A stretch of DNA of 13,804 bases, from contig JAEWFU010000222.1 in NCBI GenBank assembly GCA_023388675.1, positions 1 through 13,804 on the forward strand. The letters run 5' to 3'. Position numbers and translations under genes: made by a program. Under the pieces are notes generated by a model that saw only the letters and a program-made list of their open reading frames with translations, had not been told where the DNA came from and ran no database searches. This document shows, in pieces, positions 1 through 7,734 of the stretch. Numbering within the stretch: position 1 is the first letter of the stretch; each line of letters opens with the position of its first letter. This stretch comes from Pseudomonadota bacterium (GTDB lineage Bacteria > Pseudomonadota > Alphaproteobacteria > Rhizobiales > Rhizobiaceae).

Positions 1-23
1 TGATGGACGGCTAATCAGAGCTG

Positions 24-2282
24 ATGGCGCTACAGACACCCGCAATGACACCACCGGCACTACCGGAAGCCGCCGCCGTCGAAGGACGACGTTTGCTGGC
101 TTTGCCGGGAATCGTGGCCATCGTGGGCGCCCTTGTCTCGGCCGGTCTGTCGTTCACGGTGCTGCTGGGTCTGACGCCTATCACGCCCGACGAATCGACG
201 CCTGTATGGCTCTCGGCGATCAACGGCGCCTTCGTGCTTCTCCTGATCGCGCTAATTGCGCGCGAAGGCTACCGGATCGTCATGGCGAGGCGGCGCGGCA
301 AGGCCGCATCGCGCCTTCACGTCCGCATCGTGGCGATGTTCTCGCTGGTCGCGGCCATTCCGGCGATCCTCGTCGCGATCGTCGCCTCGGTGACGCTCGA
401 CATCGGTCTCGACCGATGGTTCGAGATCCGCACGAAGGTCATCATCAGTTCTTCGATGTCGATCGCCGAAGCCTACGTGCTCGAAAACGCGCGCAATCTT
501 CAGGACGCGACCCTGTCCACCGCTTACGTCCTGGACGCGAGCCGGACGCTGTACGGCCTCGACCGCACGGGATTCCGTTCGCTTTTGTCCCAGCAGGCGC
601 GCGGGCGCGGGCTGGATCACGCAGCGCTCATCAGGGCGGACGGTTCGGTCATCATGCAGGCGGAGACGGACGCCGACTTCCAGATTCCCGCGCCGCCAAT
701 CGAGACCGTGCGCACCGCCGCCGACGGGCTGCCGGTCCTGATCGAGCCGCGCGTCCGCAACATCATCGGCGCGATCGTGAAGCTGCGGGAAATCGACGAC
801 GCGTATCTCTATACGATCCGTACGCTCGACGAACAGGTGATCCGCGCGCGCCAGATCGTTCGGGCCAACACCGACGAATACCGCCAGCTCGAGAACAACC
901 GCCTGCCGACGCAACTTGCTTTTGCGCTCGCTTATCTCGGCTTGACGCTGATCATCGTGTTGTCGGCCATCTGGACCGGCATTGCGGTGGCGGACCGCAT
1001 CGTCCGGCCGATCCGCCAGCTTATCGGTGCCGCCGACGAGGTCTCGACAGGCAATCTGGATGTCGCGGTTCCTGTGCGGCGTTCGGACGGCGACGTCGCA
1101 TCGCTCGCCGAGACCTTCAACGAGATGATCCGCCAGCTCAAATCGCAACGCAACGAGTTGCTTTCCGCAAAGGACGTGATCGACGAGCGGCGGCGTTTCA
1201 CCGAGGCGGTGCTGTCAGGCGTGACGGCCGGCGTCATCGGCATCGGCCATGACGGGACCATCTCCATGGTCAATCGCTCGGCCGAGGAAATGCTCACTAT
1301 TCGCTCGGGCAACGTGCTGGGCCGGGGCCTCACCGAAGTGCTGCCGCATGTCGGTCGCGTTTTCGAAATCAGCCGCACGCACGGCCGCCCGGTGCATCGC
1401 GAGCAGGTGACGTTCTATCGAGGAGGCGCCGAGCGAACTTTCAACGTGCAGGTCACGACCGAGGAAGGCGGCCTGGAACGCACGGCCAAATCCTACGTCG
1501 TGACCGTGGACGACATCACCGATCTCGTTTCAGCGCAGCGTTCGTCTGCCTGGGCCGACGTGGCGCGGCGCATTGCTCACGAGATCAAGAACCCGCTGAC
1601 GCCGATCCAGCTTTCGGCCGAACGCATCCGCCGGCGCTTCGGAAAATCCATCACCGAGGACCGCGAGATCTTCGACCAGTGCACCGAGACCATCATCCGC
1701 CAGGTTGGCGACATCGGGCGCATGGTCGACGAGTTCTCGGCCTTCGCGCGCATGCCCAAGCCCGACATGCAGGTTCTCGATCTGCGCGAGCCGCTGCGCG
1801 AAGCTTCGTTCCTGGTCGAAGTCAGCCGAAGCGATATCAAGTTCGTGCGGGAATTCGGCGACAAGCCGCTGATGGGCACCTTCGACAGCCGTCTTCTCAG
1901 CCAGGCCTTCGGCAATCTCATCAAGAATGCGGCCGAAGCCATAGAGGCTGTGGAGCGCGAGAGCGGCGAACCGGGCGTGATCCTGGTCCGCGCGCAACGC
2001 GCGGGGAAACACATCACCGTGGATGTTGTCGACAATGGCAAGGGCTTGCCGCGCGAGAACCGCCAGCGGCTGCTCGAGCCCTATATGACGACCCGCGAAA
2101 AAGGGACCGGCCTCGGCCTCGCGATCGTCAAGAAGATCGTGGAAGACCATGGTGGGCGACTTGAACTGCACGACGCTCCCGAAACCTTCCACGGAGGCCG
2201 GGGGGCCATGATCCGCATCGTGCTGCCTGCGGCAGACGCGGCGGACGACAAGACGAACGAAAAGGTTGAAAATGGCGTCTGA
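24..2282 (+). CDS. ntrY: Nitrogen-regulation sensor histidine kinase NtrY
   Basis: Membrane histidine kinase that phosphorylates NtrX; in alphaproteobacteria the pair is linked to nitrogen, redox and envelope responses. The 752-aa length is normal for NtrY. Visible in order: membrane segments at about 29-51, 65-85 and 101-126, a periplasmic stretch to about 299, a fourth membrane segment at 300-322, HAMP at about 325-380, PAS at about 390-500, an H-box with His519 in ARRIAHEIKNPLTP, and a HATPase domain with N-box Asn635 (NLIKNAAEA), G1 DNGKG at 670-674 and G2 GTGLGLA at 694-700. All catalytic motifs are intact. An in-frame TAA at 12-14 limits the start to ATG 24 or ATG 45; 24 is preferred although no clear ribosome site precedes it. 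Its 3' end overlaps ntrX by 11 bp, implying translational coupling. Upstream genes lie outside the window; ntrBC would be expected from related genomes (inference). Confidence 0.96.
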   Translation: MALQTPAMTPPALPEAAAVEGRRLLALPGIVAIVGALVSAGLSFTVLLGLTPITPDESTPVWLSAINGAFVLLLIALIAREGYRIVMARRRGKAASRLHVRIVAMFSLVAAIPAILVAIVASVTLDIGLDRWFEIRTKVIISSSMSIAEAYVLENARNLQDATLSTAYVLDASRTLYGLDRTGFRSLLSQQARGRGLDHAALIRADGSVIMQAETDADFQIPAPPIETVRTAADGLPVLIEPRVRNIIGAIVKLREIDDAYLYTIRTLDEQVIRARQIVRANTDEYRQLENNRLPTQLAFALAYLGLTLIIVLSAIWTGIAVADRIVRPIRQLIGAADEVSTGNLDVAVPVRRSDGDVASLAETFNEMIRQLKSQRNELLSAKDVIDERRRFTEAVLSGVTAGVIGIGHDGTISMVNRSAEEMLTIRSGNVLGRGLTEVLPHVGRVFEISRTHGRPVHREQVTFYRGGAERTFNVQVTTEEGGLERTAKSYVVTVDDITDLVSAQRSSAWADVARRIAHEIKNPLTPIQLSAERIRRRFGKSITEDREIFDQCTETIIRQVGDIGRMVDEFSAFARMPKPDMQVLDLREPLREASFLVEVSRSDIKFVREFGDKPLMGTFDSRLLSQAFGNLIKNAAEAIEAVERESGEPGVILVRAQRAGKHITVDVVDNGKGLPRENRQRLLEPYMTTREKGTGLGLAIVKKIVEDHGGRLELHDAPETFHGGRGAMIRIVLPAADAADDKTNEKVENGV

Positions 2283-3633
2283 CATTCTGATCGTTGACGA
2301 TGAGGAGGACATTCGCGAACTGGTCGCCGGCATCCTCGACGACGAAGGCCACGAGACGCGCACGGCCCACGACGCCGACAGCGCTCTGGCTGCGATCGCC
2401 GATCGTGTGCCGCGTCTCGTCTTCCTCGACATCTGGTTGCAGGGATCGCGGCTGGACGGGCTGGCGCTTCTCGACGAGATCAAGAAGCTGCATCCGAACC
2501 TACCCGTGGTGATGATCTCGGGCCACGGCACCATCGAGACGGCGGTCTCCGCGATCCGCCGCGGTGCCTACGATTTCATTGAAAAGCCATTCAAGGCGGA
2601 CCGACTGATCCTCATCGCCGAGCGCGCGCTGGAAACCTCCAAGCTTCGCCGGGAACTCTCGGACCTGAAGAAGCGCAGCGGCGAAACCTTCGACCTTATC
2701 GGCATGTCGGCCGCCATGAGCCAGCTTCGCCAGACGATCGAGCGAGTGGCACCGACCAACAGCCGCGTGATGGTGATCGGCCCGTCGGGCTCGGGTAAGG
2801 AACTGGCGGCGCGCGCCATTCACTCCCTGTCCGCCCGCAAGAACGGACCCTTCGTGACCGTGAGCGCTGCCTCCATCACGCCGGAACGCATGGAGATGGA
2901 GCTGTTCGGCACGGAGGCAAATGGCGGCGAACGAAAAGTCGGCGCGCTGGAAGAGGCGCATCGTGGCATCCTCTATATCGACGAGGTTGCCGACATGCCG
3001 CGCGAGACGCAGGGCAAGATTCTGCGCGTTTTGGTCGACCAGCAATTCGAGCGGGTGGGTGGCTCGAAGCGCGTGAAGGTCGACGTTCGCATCATCTCCT
3101 CGACCGCGCAGGACATCGAGGCGATGATCCGTCAGGGACGGTTCCGCGAGGATCTCTATCATCGCCTGGCGGTCGTGCCGGTCCTTGTGCCGCCGCTCGC
3201 CGAGCGGCGCGAGGATATACCGTTCCTGGTCGACAGTTTCATGCGCCAGATCGCCAGCCAGGCCGGCATTCGGCCGCGACGTATCGGCGACGACGCGCTG
3301 GCCGTGCTGCAGGCGCACAACTGGCCGGGAAACGTCCGCCAGCTCAAGAACAACATCGAGCGCCTCATGATCCTGGCGCGGGGCGACGACGTCGATGCGC
3401 CGATCACGGCCGACCTGCTGCCGCAGGAGATCGGCGACGTGATGCCACGCGCGCCCAACCAGTCGGACCAGCACATCATGGCGCTGCCGCTGCGTGAGGC
3501 CCGCGAGCTTTTCGAGAAGGAATATCTGCTGGCGCAGATCAACCGCTTCGGCGGCAACATCTCGCGCACGGCGGAATTCATCGGCATGGAGCGCTCGGCG
3601 CTGCATCGCAAGCTGAAATCCCTGGGGGTGTGA
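2272..3633 (+). CDS. ntrX: Response regulator NtrX (NtrC family, without GAFTGA loop)
   Basis: DNA-binding response regulator, partner of NtrY. The 453-aa protein has a receiver domain at 1-120 (acidic pocket D9/D10, phospho-acceptor D53, S83, K105), an AAA+ domain with Walker A GPSGSGK at 170-176 and Walker B D237-E238 (LYIDE), an arginine motif FREDLYHRL, and a C-terminal Fis-type helix-turn-helix (about 427-453). Start ATG 2272 is chosen because AAAAGG ends 6 nt before it and MASDILIVDDEED matches the family N-terminus; a TTG at 2266 is in frame but less likely. The loop after ELFG that should carry GAFTGA (sigma-54 contact) is replaced by TEANGGERKV (214-223). As known for NtrX of several alphaproteobacteria, it therefore probably acts on sigma-70 promoters or as a repressor rather than as a sigma-54 activator (inference). 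It overlaps ntrY by 11 bp and ends 7 bp before trkA. Confidence 0.96.
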   Translation: MASDILIVDDEEDIRELVAGILDDEGHETRTAHDADSALAAIADRVPRLVFLDIWLQGSRLDGLALLDEIKKLHPNLPVVMISGHGTIETAVSAIRRGAYDFIEKPFKADRLILIAERALETSKLRRELSDLKKRSGETFDLIGMSAAMSQLRQTIERVAPTNSRVMVIGPSGSGKELAARAIHSLSARKNGPFVTVSAASITPERMEMELFGTEANGGERKVGALEEAHRGILYIDEVADMPRETQGKILRVLVDQQFERVGGSKRVKVDVRIISSTAQDIEAMIRQGRFREDLYHRLAVVPVLVPPLAERREDIPFLVDSFMRQIASQAGIRPRRIGDDALAVLQAHNWPGNVRQLKNNIERLMILARGDDVDAPITADLLPQEIGDVMPRAPNQSDQHIMALPLREARELFEKEYLLAQINRFGGNISRTAEFIGMERSALHRKLKSLGV

Positions 3634-3640
3634 ATACGAC

Positions 3641-5017
3641 ATGCGTGTCGTCATTTGTGGAGCGGGGCAGGTCGGTTACGGCATTGCCGAGAAACTGGCT
3701 GCCGAGAAGAACGACGTATCGGTCATCGACCTTTCGCCGGAGCTGATCCGCAACGTGCGCGATGCGCTCGACGTGCGCGGCTTCGTCGGTCACGGCGCGC
3801 ATCCGGATGTGCTGGAGGCGGCCGGCGCCAAGGACGCCGACATGATCATCGCCGTGACGTTCCACGACGAGGTCAACATGATCGCCTGCCAGGTCGCGCA
3901 TTCGCTGTTCGAGGTGCCGACCAAGATCGCCCGCATCCGCGCTCAGGCCTATCTGCAGCCGCATGCCATGGACATGTTCTCGCGCGACAACATGCCGATC
4001 GACGTCATCATCTCGCCCGAGCTGGAAGTCGGCGAAATGGTGTTGCGGCGCATCGCTCTGCCCGGTGCGGCGGATGCGGTGGGCTTTGCCGACGACCGCA
4101 TCATCATGGTGGCACTCGAATGCCTCGAGGATTGCCCGGTGGTGGACACGCCGCTGTCGCAGCTCAGCGAGCTGTTTCCCGACCTGCTGGCGACCGTGGT
4201 CGGCATTTCACGCGGTGGGCGTCTGATCGTGGCAAGCTCGTCGGAGCAACTTGCCGTCGGCGACCTCGCCTATGTTGTCGCGTCGAAACAGCAGGTGCGC
4301 CGCACCATGGGCCTTTTCGGCCATGACGAGGAGAAGGCGGCCCGCATCGTCATCGCCGGTGCAGGCAATATCGGCCTGCATGTGGCGCGCGCGATCGAAA
4401 CAGGCGACACGCCCGCCAAGGTCAAGATCATCGAGGCCGGGCGCGAACGCGCAGTGGCGGCCGCCGACAGCCTTCGCCGCACCATCGTGCTGCATGGCAG
4501 CGCGCTCGACCAGAAGCTGCTGATGGAAGCCGACATCGCGGAAGCGGACCTGCTTGTCGCGCTCACCAATGACGACCAGGTGAACATCCTCTCGGGCGTG
4601 ATGGCCAAGCGGCTCGGCTGCCGCGCCAACCTGGTGCTCATCAACAACCCGACCTACCACGACTTCGCCGGCATGCTGGGCGTCGACGCCTATATCAATC
4701 CGCGCATGGCGACGATTTCCCGCATTCTGCAGCATGTCCGGCGCGGCCGCATCCGCGCCGTCCACAGCGTCCAGCACGGTGCCGCCGAGATCATCGAGGC
4801 TGAGGCGCTCGAAACGTCGCCGCTGGTCGGCCGCCCGCTGCGCGAACTCGACCTGCCGGAAGGCATCCGGCTCGGCGCGATCCTGCGCGACAACGCCGTC
4901 ATCAGGCCCGACGGCTCCCTGCGCATCAAGCCGAAGGACCGCGTGGTGATCTTCGCCATGGCGTCGGCGGTGCGTCAGGTCGAGCAGATGTTCAGGGTCA
5001 GCCTTGAATTCTTCTGA
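3641..5017 (+). CDS. trkA: Trk potassium uptake system peripheral protein TrkA
   Basis: Cytoplasmic nucleotide-binding regulatory subunit of the TrkH-type K+ uptake system. The 458 aa match full-length two-module TrkA. The first RCK-N domain begins at once with a Rossmann motif CGAGQVG (6-12), followed by a RCK-C region at about 140-225. A second RCK-N starts with GAGNIG at 240-245, and a final RCK-C covers about 370-450 (the RLGAILRDNAVIRPDG region). Both glycine-rich loops are intact. The start is ATG 3641, 7 bp after the ntrX stop; the only purine-rich site is GGGGG about 12 nt upstream, so translation may depend on ntrX. No TrkH/TrkG membrane subunit is in the window and it is presumably encoded elsewhere. 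Position after ntrYX is common in related genomes and suggests co-transcription with the two-component genes. Confidence 0.95.
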   Translation: MRVVICGAGQVGYGIAEKLAAEKNDVSVIDLSPELIRNVRDALDVRGFVGHGAHPDVLEAAGAKDADMIIAVTFHDEVNMIACQVAHSLFEVPTKIARIRAQAYLQPHAMDMFSRDNMPIDVIISPELEVGEMVLRRIALPGAADAVGFADDRIIMVALECLEDCPVVDTPLSQLSELFPDLLATVVGISRGGRLIVASSSEQLAVGDLAYVVASKQQVRRTMGLFGHDEEKAARIVIAGAGNIGLHVARAIETGDTPAKVKIIEAGRERAVAAADSLRRTIVLHGSALDQKLLMEADIAEADLLVALTNDDQVNILSGVMAKRLGCRANLVLINNPTYHDFAGMLGVDAYINPRMATISRILQHVRRGRIRAVHSVQHGAAEIIEAEALETSPLVGRPLRELDLPEGIRLGAILRDNAVIRPDGSLRIKPKDRVVIFAMASAVRQVEQMFRVSLEFF

Positions 5018-5064
5018 CGAACCTGTTCATTGACTGACATTTCGAGACTGCCGCATCATTTCCT

Positions 5065-5068
5065 GGAG
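5065..5068 (+). promoter_or_regulatory. Ribosome binding site of the D-amino-acid transaminase gene
   Basis: GGAG lies 7 nt before ATG 5076 and is the best ribosome site of the first gene cluster. The 58-bp gap between trkA and this gene shows neither a convincing promoter nor a terminator, so the gene probably rides on the ntrYX-trkA transcript but initiates independently. Confidence 0.6.
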
Positions 5069-5075
5069 AGGGACC

Positions 5076-5939
5076 ATGCCACGCATTGCCTATGTCAACG
5101 GGCGCTACACGCCGCACGCCGATGCTTCGGTGCATGTCGAGGATCGCGGCTACCAGTTCGCCGACGGCGTCTATGAGGTCTGCGAGGTCGCGCGCGGCAA
5201 CATCATGGACATGACGCGGCATCTCGATCGGCTCGACCGTTCGTTGCGGGAGCTGCGCATCGACTGGCCGATCGCGCGGCGCGCGCTCGAATTCGTGATG
5301 CGCGAGGTCGTGCGCCGCAATCACGTCGAGAACGGTCTGGTCTATCTACAGGTGACCCGCGGCGTGGCCCCGCGCGATCACTACTTCCCCGCGGCCGGCA
5401 CGCAACCGGCGCTGGTCGTCACCGCCAAGCGGTCGAGCCCCGCTCTGGCCGCCCGTCGCGCGGCGGAAGGTGTCAAGGTCATCACGGTGCCGGAAAACCG
5501 CTGGGAGCGCGTCGACATCAAGACCGTGGGCCTTCTGCCCAACGTGCTGGCACGCCAGAAAGCCCGCGAAGCCGGTGCCGTGGAAGCCTGGTTCATCGAT
5601 ACCGACGGCACTGTCAAGGAAGGCGCCTCCACCAACGCGTGGATCGTCACGGCGGACGGCACGCTGGTCACGCGTCCGGCCGAATTCGGCATCCTGCGCG
5701 GCATCACGCGCGCCACCGTCATGGATGTGGCCAAGAAGCTCGGCCTCAAGGTCGAGGAGCGCAGCTTTTCGGTCGATGAGGCAAAAGCCGCTAAGGAGGC
5801 CTTCATCACGGCGGCCACCACGGTGGTTATGCCGGTCGTCGACATCGACGGCGCGAGTGTGGCCAACGGGCACCCCGGATCGGTGACGCTTTCTCTGCGG
5901 GAAGCCTTTTTTGACATTGCGGAAAAGACCCCGGCCTGA
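5076..5939 (+). CDS. dat: D-amino-acid transaminase (class IV PLP aminotransferase)
   Basis: PLP enzyme that exchanges the amino group between D-alanine or other D-amino acids and 2-oxo acids, feeding D-glutamate/D-alanine pools for peptidoglycan or catabolising D-amino acids. The 287 aa match fold-type IV aminotransferases (about 280-300). Landmarks: Tyr33 in DGVYEV; Arg100 and His102 in VTRGVAPRDHYFP, the RxH pair typical of Bacillus-type D-amino-acid transaminase rather than of branched-chain enzymes; the PLP lysine K149 in DIKTVGLLPNVLA; Glu182 in KEGASTN; and the phosphate-binding loop ILRGITR at about 208-214. Start ATG 5076 follows a good GGAG site. A branched-chain aminotransferase or 4-amino-4-deoxychorismate lyase is less likely because of the RxH pair. 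It is the last gene before a 143-bp gap and probably ends the ntrYX-trkA transcription unit. Confidence 0.9.
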   Translation: MPRIAYVNGRYTPHADASVHVEDRGYQFADGVYEVCEVARGNIMDMTRHLDRLDRSLRELRIDWPIARRALEFVMREVVRRNHVENGLVYLQVTRGVAPRDHYFPAAGTQPALVVTAKRSSPALAARRAAEGVKVITVPENRWERVDIKTVGLLPNVLARQKAREAGAVEAWFIDTDGTVKEGASTNAWIVTADGTLVTRPAEFGILRGITRATVMDVAKKLGLKVEERSFSVDEAKAAKEAFITAATTVVMPVVDIDGASVANGHPGSVTLSLREAFFDIAEKTPA

Positions 5940-5976
5940 TAACCGCGTCGTCGAAAGGGGCCGAATGAATCGTTTG

Positions 5977-6008
5977 CTCGCCGTTCTGGCGGGCCGACTT
6001 TGTTGTTG
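5977..6008 (+). terminator. Weak possible terminator after the transaminase gene
   Basis: CTCGCC and GGCGGG (5977-5982 and 5988-5993) can form a 6-bp stem with one G-T pair and a 5-nt loop. Five bases later comes the T-rich run TTTGTTGTTG. The stem is short and the T-run is interrupted, so this is only a candidate for separating the upstream cluster from hfq. Confidence 0.3.
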
Positions 6009-6013
6009 CGCGC

Positions 6014-6043
6014 TTGACAGGGCGCACCCAAATGGGCGCTATT
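6014..6043 (+). promoter_or_regulatory. Candidate sigma-70-type promoter of hfq-hflX
   Basis: TTGACA at 6014-6019 is a perfect -35 hexamer (also CTTGAC at 6013-6018, the alphaproteobacterial form). After an 18-bp spacer comes GCTATT at 6038-6043 (or CGCTAT with 17 bp) as -10. This leaves a leader of roughly 30 nt before hfq ATG 6083. The spacer holds a direct repeat GGGCGC at 6020-6025 and 6034-6039, which could be an operator or chance. Confidence 0.6.
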
Positions 6044-6082
6044 AGTGGCATTCCGTTGGGGGATCGGCGAAAGACAAGAAAA

Positions 6083-6331
6083 ATGGCGGAACGGACCCAA
6101 AACTTGCAGGACGTGTTCCTGAACTCAGTTCGCAAGAGCAAGAATCCACTCACAATCTTCCTCATCAACGGCGTCAAGCTGACCGGCGTCGTGACCTCGT
6201 TTGACAATTTCTGCGTCCTGTTGCGGCGCGATGGCCATTCGCAGCTTGTCTACAAGCACGCTATCTCGACCATCATGCCAAGCCAGCCGGTGCAGATGTT
6301 CGACGGCGAAGAAAACGGCCGGGAAGCCTGA
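6083..6331 (+). CDS. hfq: RNA chaperone Hfq
   Basis: Hexameric Sm-like RNA chaperone that pairs small RNAs with mRNAs and controls their translation and decay in the cytoplasm. The 82-aa length is typical for alphaproteobacterial Hfq. Sequence signs: QNLQDVFLN (6-14) including proximal-face Gln8, the rim region RKSK (17-20), Sm1 with [10 protein letters not shown] and SFDNF (D41), and the Sm2 signature YKHAIST (57-63). Start ATG 6083 is chosen because [12 protein letters not shown] matches known Hfq N-termini; the frame stays open upstream to a TTG at 6014, but that lies inside the promoter candidate. There is no strong Shine-Dalgarno; the leader is A-rich (AAGAAAAATG), which may matter for autoregulation. 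It is followed immediately by hflX. Confidence 0.97.
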   Translation: MAERTQNLQDVFLNSVRKSKNPLTIFLINGVKLTGVVTSFDNFCVLLRRDGHSQLVYKHAISTIMPSQPVQMFDGEENGREA

Positions 6332-7726
6332 TTGACCCAGACCGGGCGGGCAGGGGGCTCGCGGCGCCGCTCGGCAGGAGCGGCCAAGGACCAGATGCCC
6401 CAGGAAAAGACCGCCCGCGCCATCATCATCGTGCCGGTTTTGACCCGGCTGCCGAGGGCGGCGGGCGACGAAGCTGCGCGGGCAAAGCCGCGTCCGGCAC
6501 GCTCCGCGCAGGCGCGCCTTGAGGAAGCCGTAGGCCTTGCCGCGGCGATCGATCTGGACACCGTTCATTCCGAGATCGTCACGGTCAACGATCCCCGCCC
6601 TGCGACCCTGCTCGGCACCGGCAAGCTGGACGAATTCGCCGCCATCGTGAAGGACCAGGAGGCGGAGCTGGTCTTCGTCGACCACCCGCTGACCCCGGTG
6701 CAGCAGCGCAATCTCGAAAAGGCGCTGAACGCCAAGGTGCTGGACCGCACCGGCATCATCCTCGAGATCTTCGGCCGGCGCGCCCGGACGCGCGAGGGCA
6801 CGCTGCAGGTCGACCTCGCCCACCTCAACTACCAGAAGGGCCGCCTCGTCCGAAGCTGGACGCACCTCGAGCGCCAGCGCGGCGGCGCGGGTTTCCTCGG
6901 CGGCCCCGGCGAAACGCAGATCGAGGCGGACCGGCGCATGCTGCAGGAAAAGATCATGCGGCTGAAGCGCGAGCTGGAAACGGTGCGCCGCACGCGCGAC
7001 CTGCACCGCTCCAAGCGTCGCAAGGTGCCTTATCCGATCGTCGCTATCGTCGGCTACACCAATGCCGGCAAGTCGACGCTGTTCAACCGCATGACCGGGG
7101 CAGGGGTGCTGGCCGAGGACATGCTGTTTGCGACGCTCGACCCGACGCTGCGCCGGGTGCGCCTGCCGCATGGCACGGTCGTCATCCTGTCGGACACCGT
7201 CGGCTTCATCTCGGACCTGCCCACACACCTCGTGGCCGCCTTCCGCGCCACGCTAGAAGAGGTGGTCGAAGCTGACCTGATCATCCACCTGCGCGACATC
7301 TCCGATCCGGACACGGCCGCGCAGGCGGAAGAAGTGGCGCGCATCCTCGGCGATCTCGGCGTCGATGCGTCCGACGAGTGGCGCGTACTCGAGGTCTGGA
7401 ACAAGGTCGACCTTCTGGACGACGCCGATCGCGAGCGGCTGTTGCAGGCCGATGCCGGAGCATCCAAACCCGTGGCGATTTCCGCGATCTCCGGCGAAGG
7501 CGTCGAACGCCTGAGCGCGTTGGTGGAAGAACGCATCGCGGGGGCTACGGCAGCCGTGCGGATAAAGCTGACGACCGCGCGGGCCGGCGAGATCGACTGG
7601 GTCTACCGCAACGGCGACGTGATCGGGCGCGAGAACCACGAAGACGGCAGCGTCGATCTCATCGTCAACGCGACCGCCGCCATTCGCAAGGAAATCGAGG
7701 AACGCTTCGGACGCGCGGCGGAATAG
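6332..7726 (+). CDS. hflX: GTPase HflX
   Basis: Ribosome-associated GTPase of the Obg-HflX group, which binds 50S subunits and helps split stalled or heat-damaged ribosomes. The 464 aa include an N-terminal HflX domain (about 30-210, with RPATLLGTGKLDE and DHPLTPVQQRNLE), the glycine-rich GGAGFLGGPGETQIEADRR linker, then the GTPase domain: G1 GYTNAGKS at 241-248, G3 DTVGF, G4 NKVDLL and G5 SAISGEG. The boundary is uncertain. TTG 6332 directly follows the hfq stop and is preceded by GGGAAG inside hfq, while ATG 6395 (21 codons later) has AAGGA 4 nt upstream and starts close to the conserved AIIIVPVLTR. The longer form is given since basic N-terminal extensions occur in related HflX. It is co-transcribed with hfq and converges on the sigma-factor gene with an 8-bp gap lacking any terminator-like hairpin. 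Confidence 0.95.
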   Translation: MTQTGRAGGSRRRSAGAAKDQMPQEKTARAIIIVPVLTRLPRAAGDEAARAKPRPARSAQARLEEAVGLAAAIDLDTVHSEIVTVNDPRPATLLGTGKLDEFAAIVKDQEAELVFVDHPLTPVQQRNLEKALNAKVLDRTGIILEIFGRRARTREGTLQVDLAHLNYQKGRLVRSWTHLERQRGGAGFLGGPGETQIEADRRMLQEKIMRLKRELETVRRTRDLHRSKRRKVPYPIVAIVGYTNAGKSTLFNRMTGAGVLAEDMLFATLDPTLRRVRLPHGTVVILSDTVGFISDLPTHLVAAFRATLEEVVEADLIIHLRDISDPDTAAQAEEVARILGDLGVDASDEWRVLEVWNKVDLLDDADRERLLQADAGASKPVAISAISGEGVERLSALVEERIAGATAAVRIKLTTARAGEIDWVYRNGDVIGRENHEDGSVDLIVNATAAIRKEIEERFGRAAE

Positions 7727-7734
7727 CGCTGCAG

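Noticed and set aside
1..14. Possible tail of an upstream gene: ATG GAC GGC TAA at 3-14, or TGA at 1-3.
   Set aside because: Only four codons are visible, the stop at 12-14 is also in the ntrY frame, and I cannot match the residues to a known NtrC C-terminus.
252..1148. Long open frames antisense to ntrY, ntrX, trkA, hflX and metH.
   Set aside because: They are typical mirror frames of high-GC genes: Arg/His/Asp-rich translations without domains, overlapping genes of certain identity.
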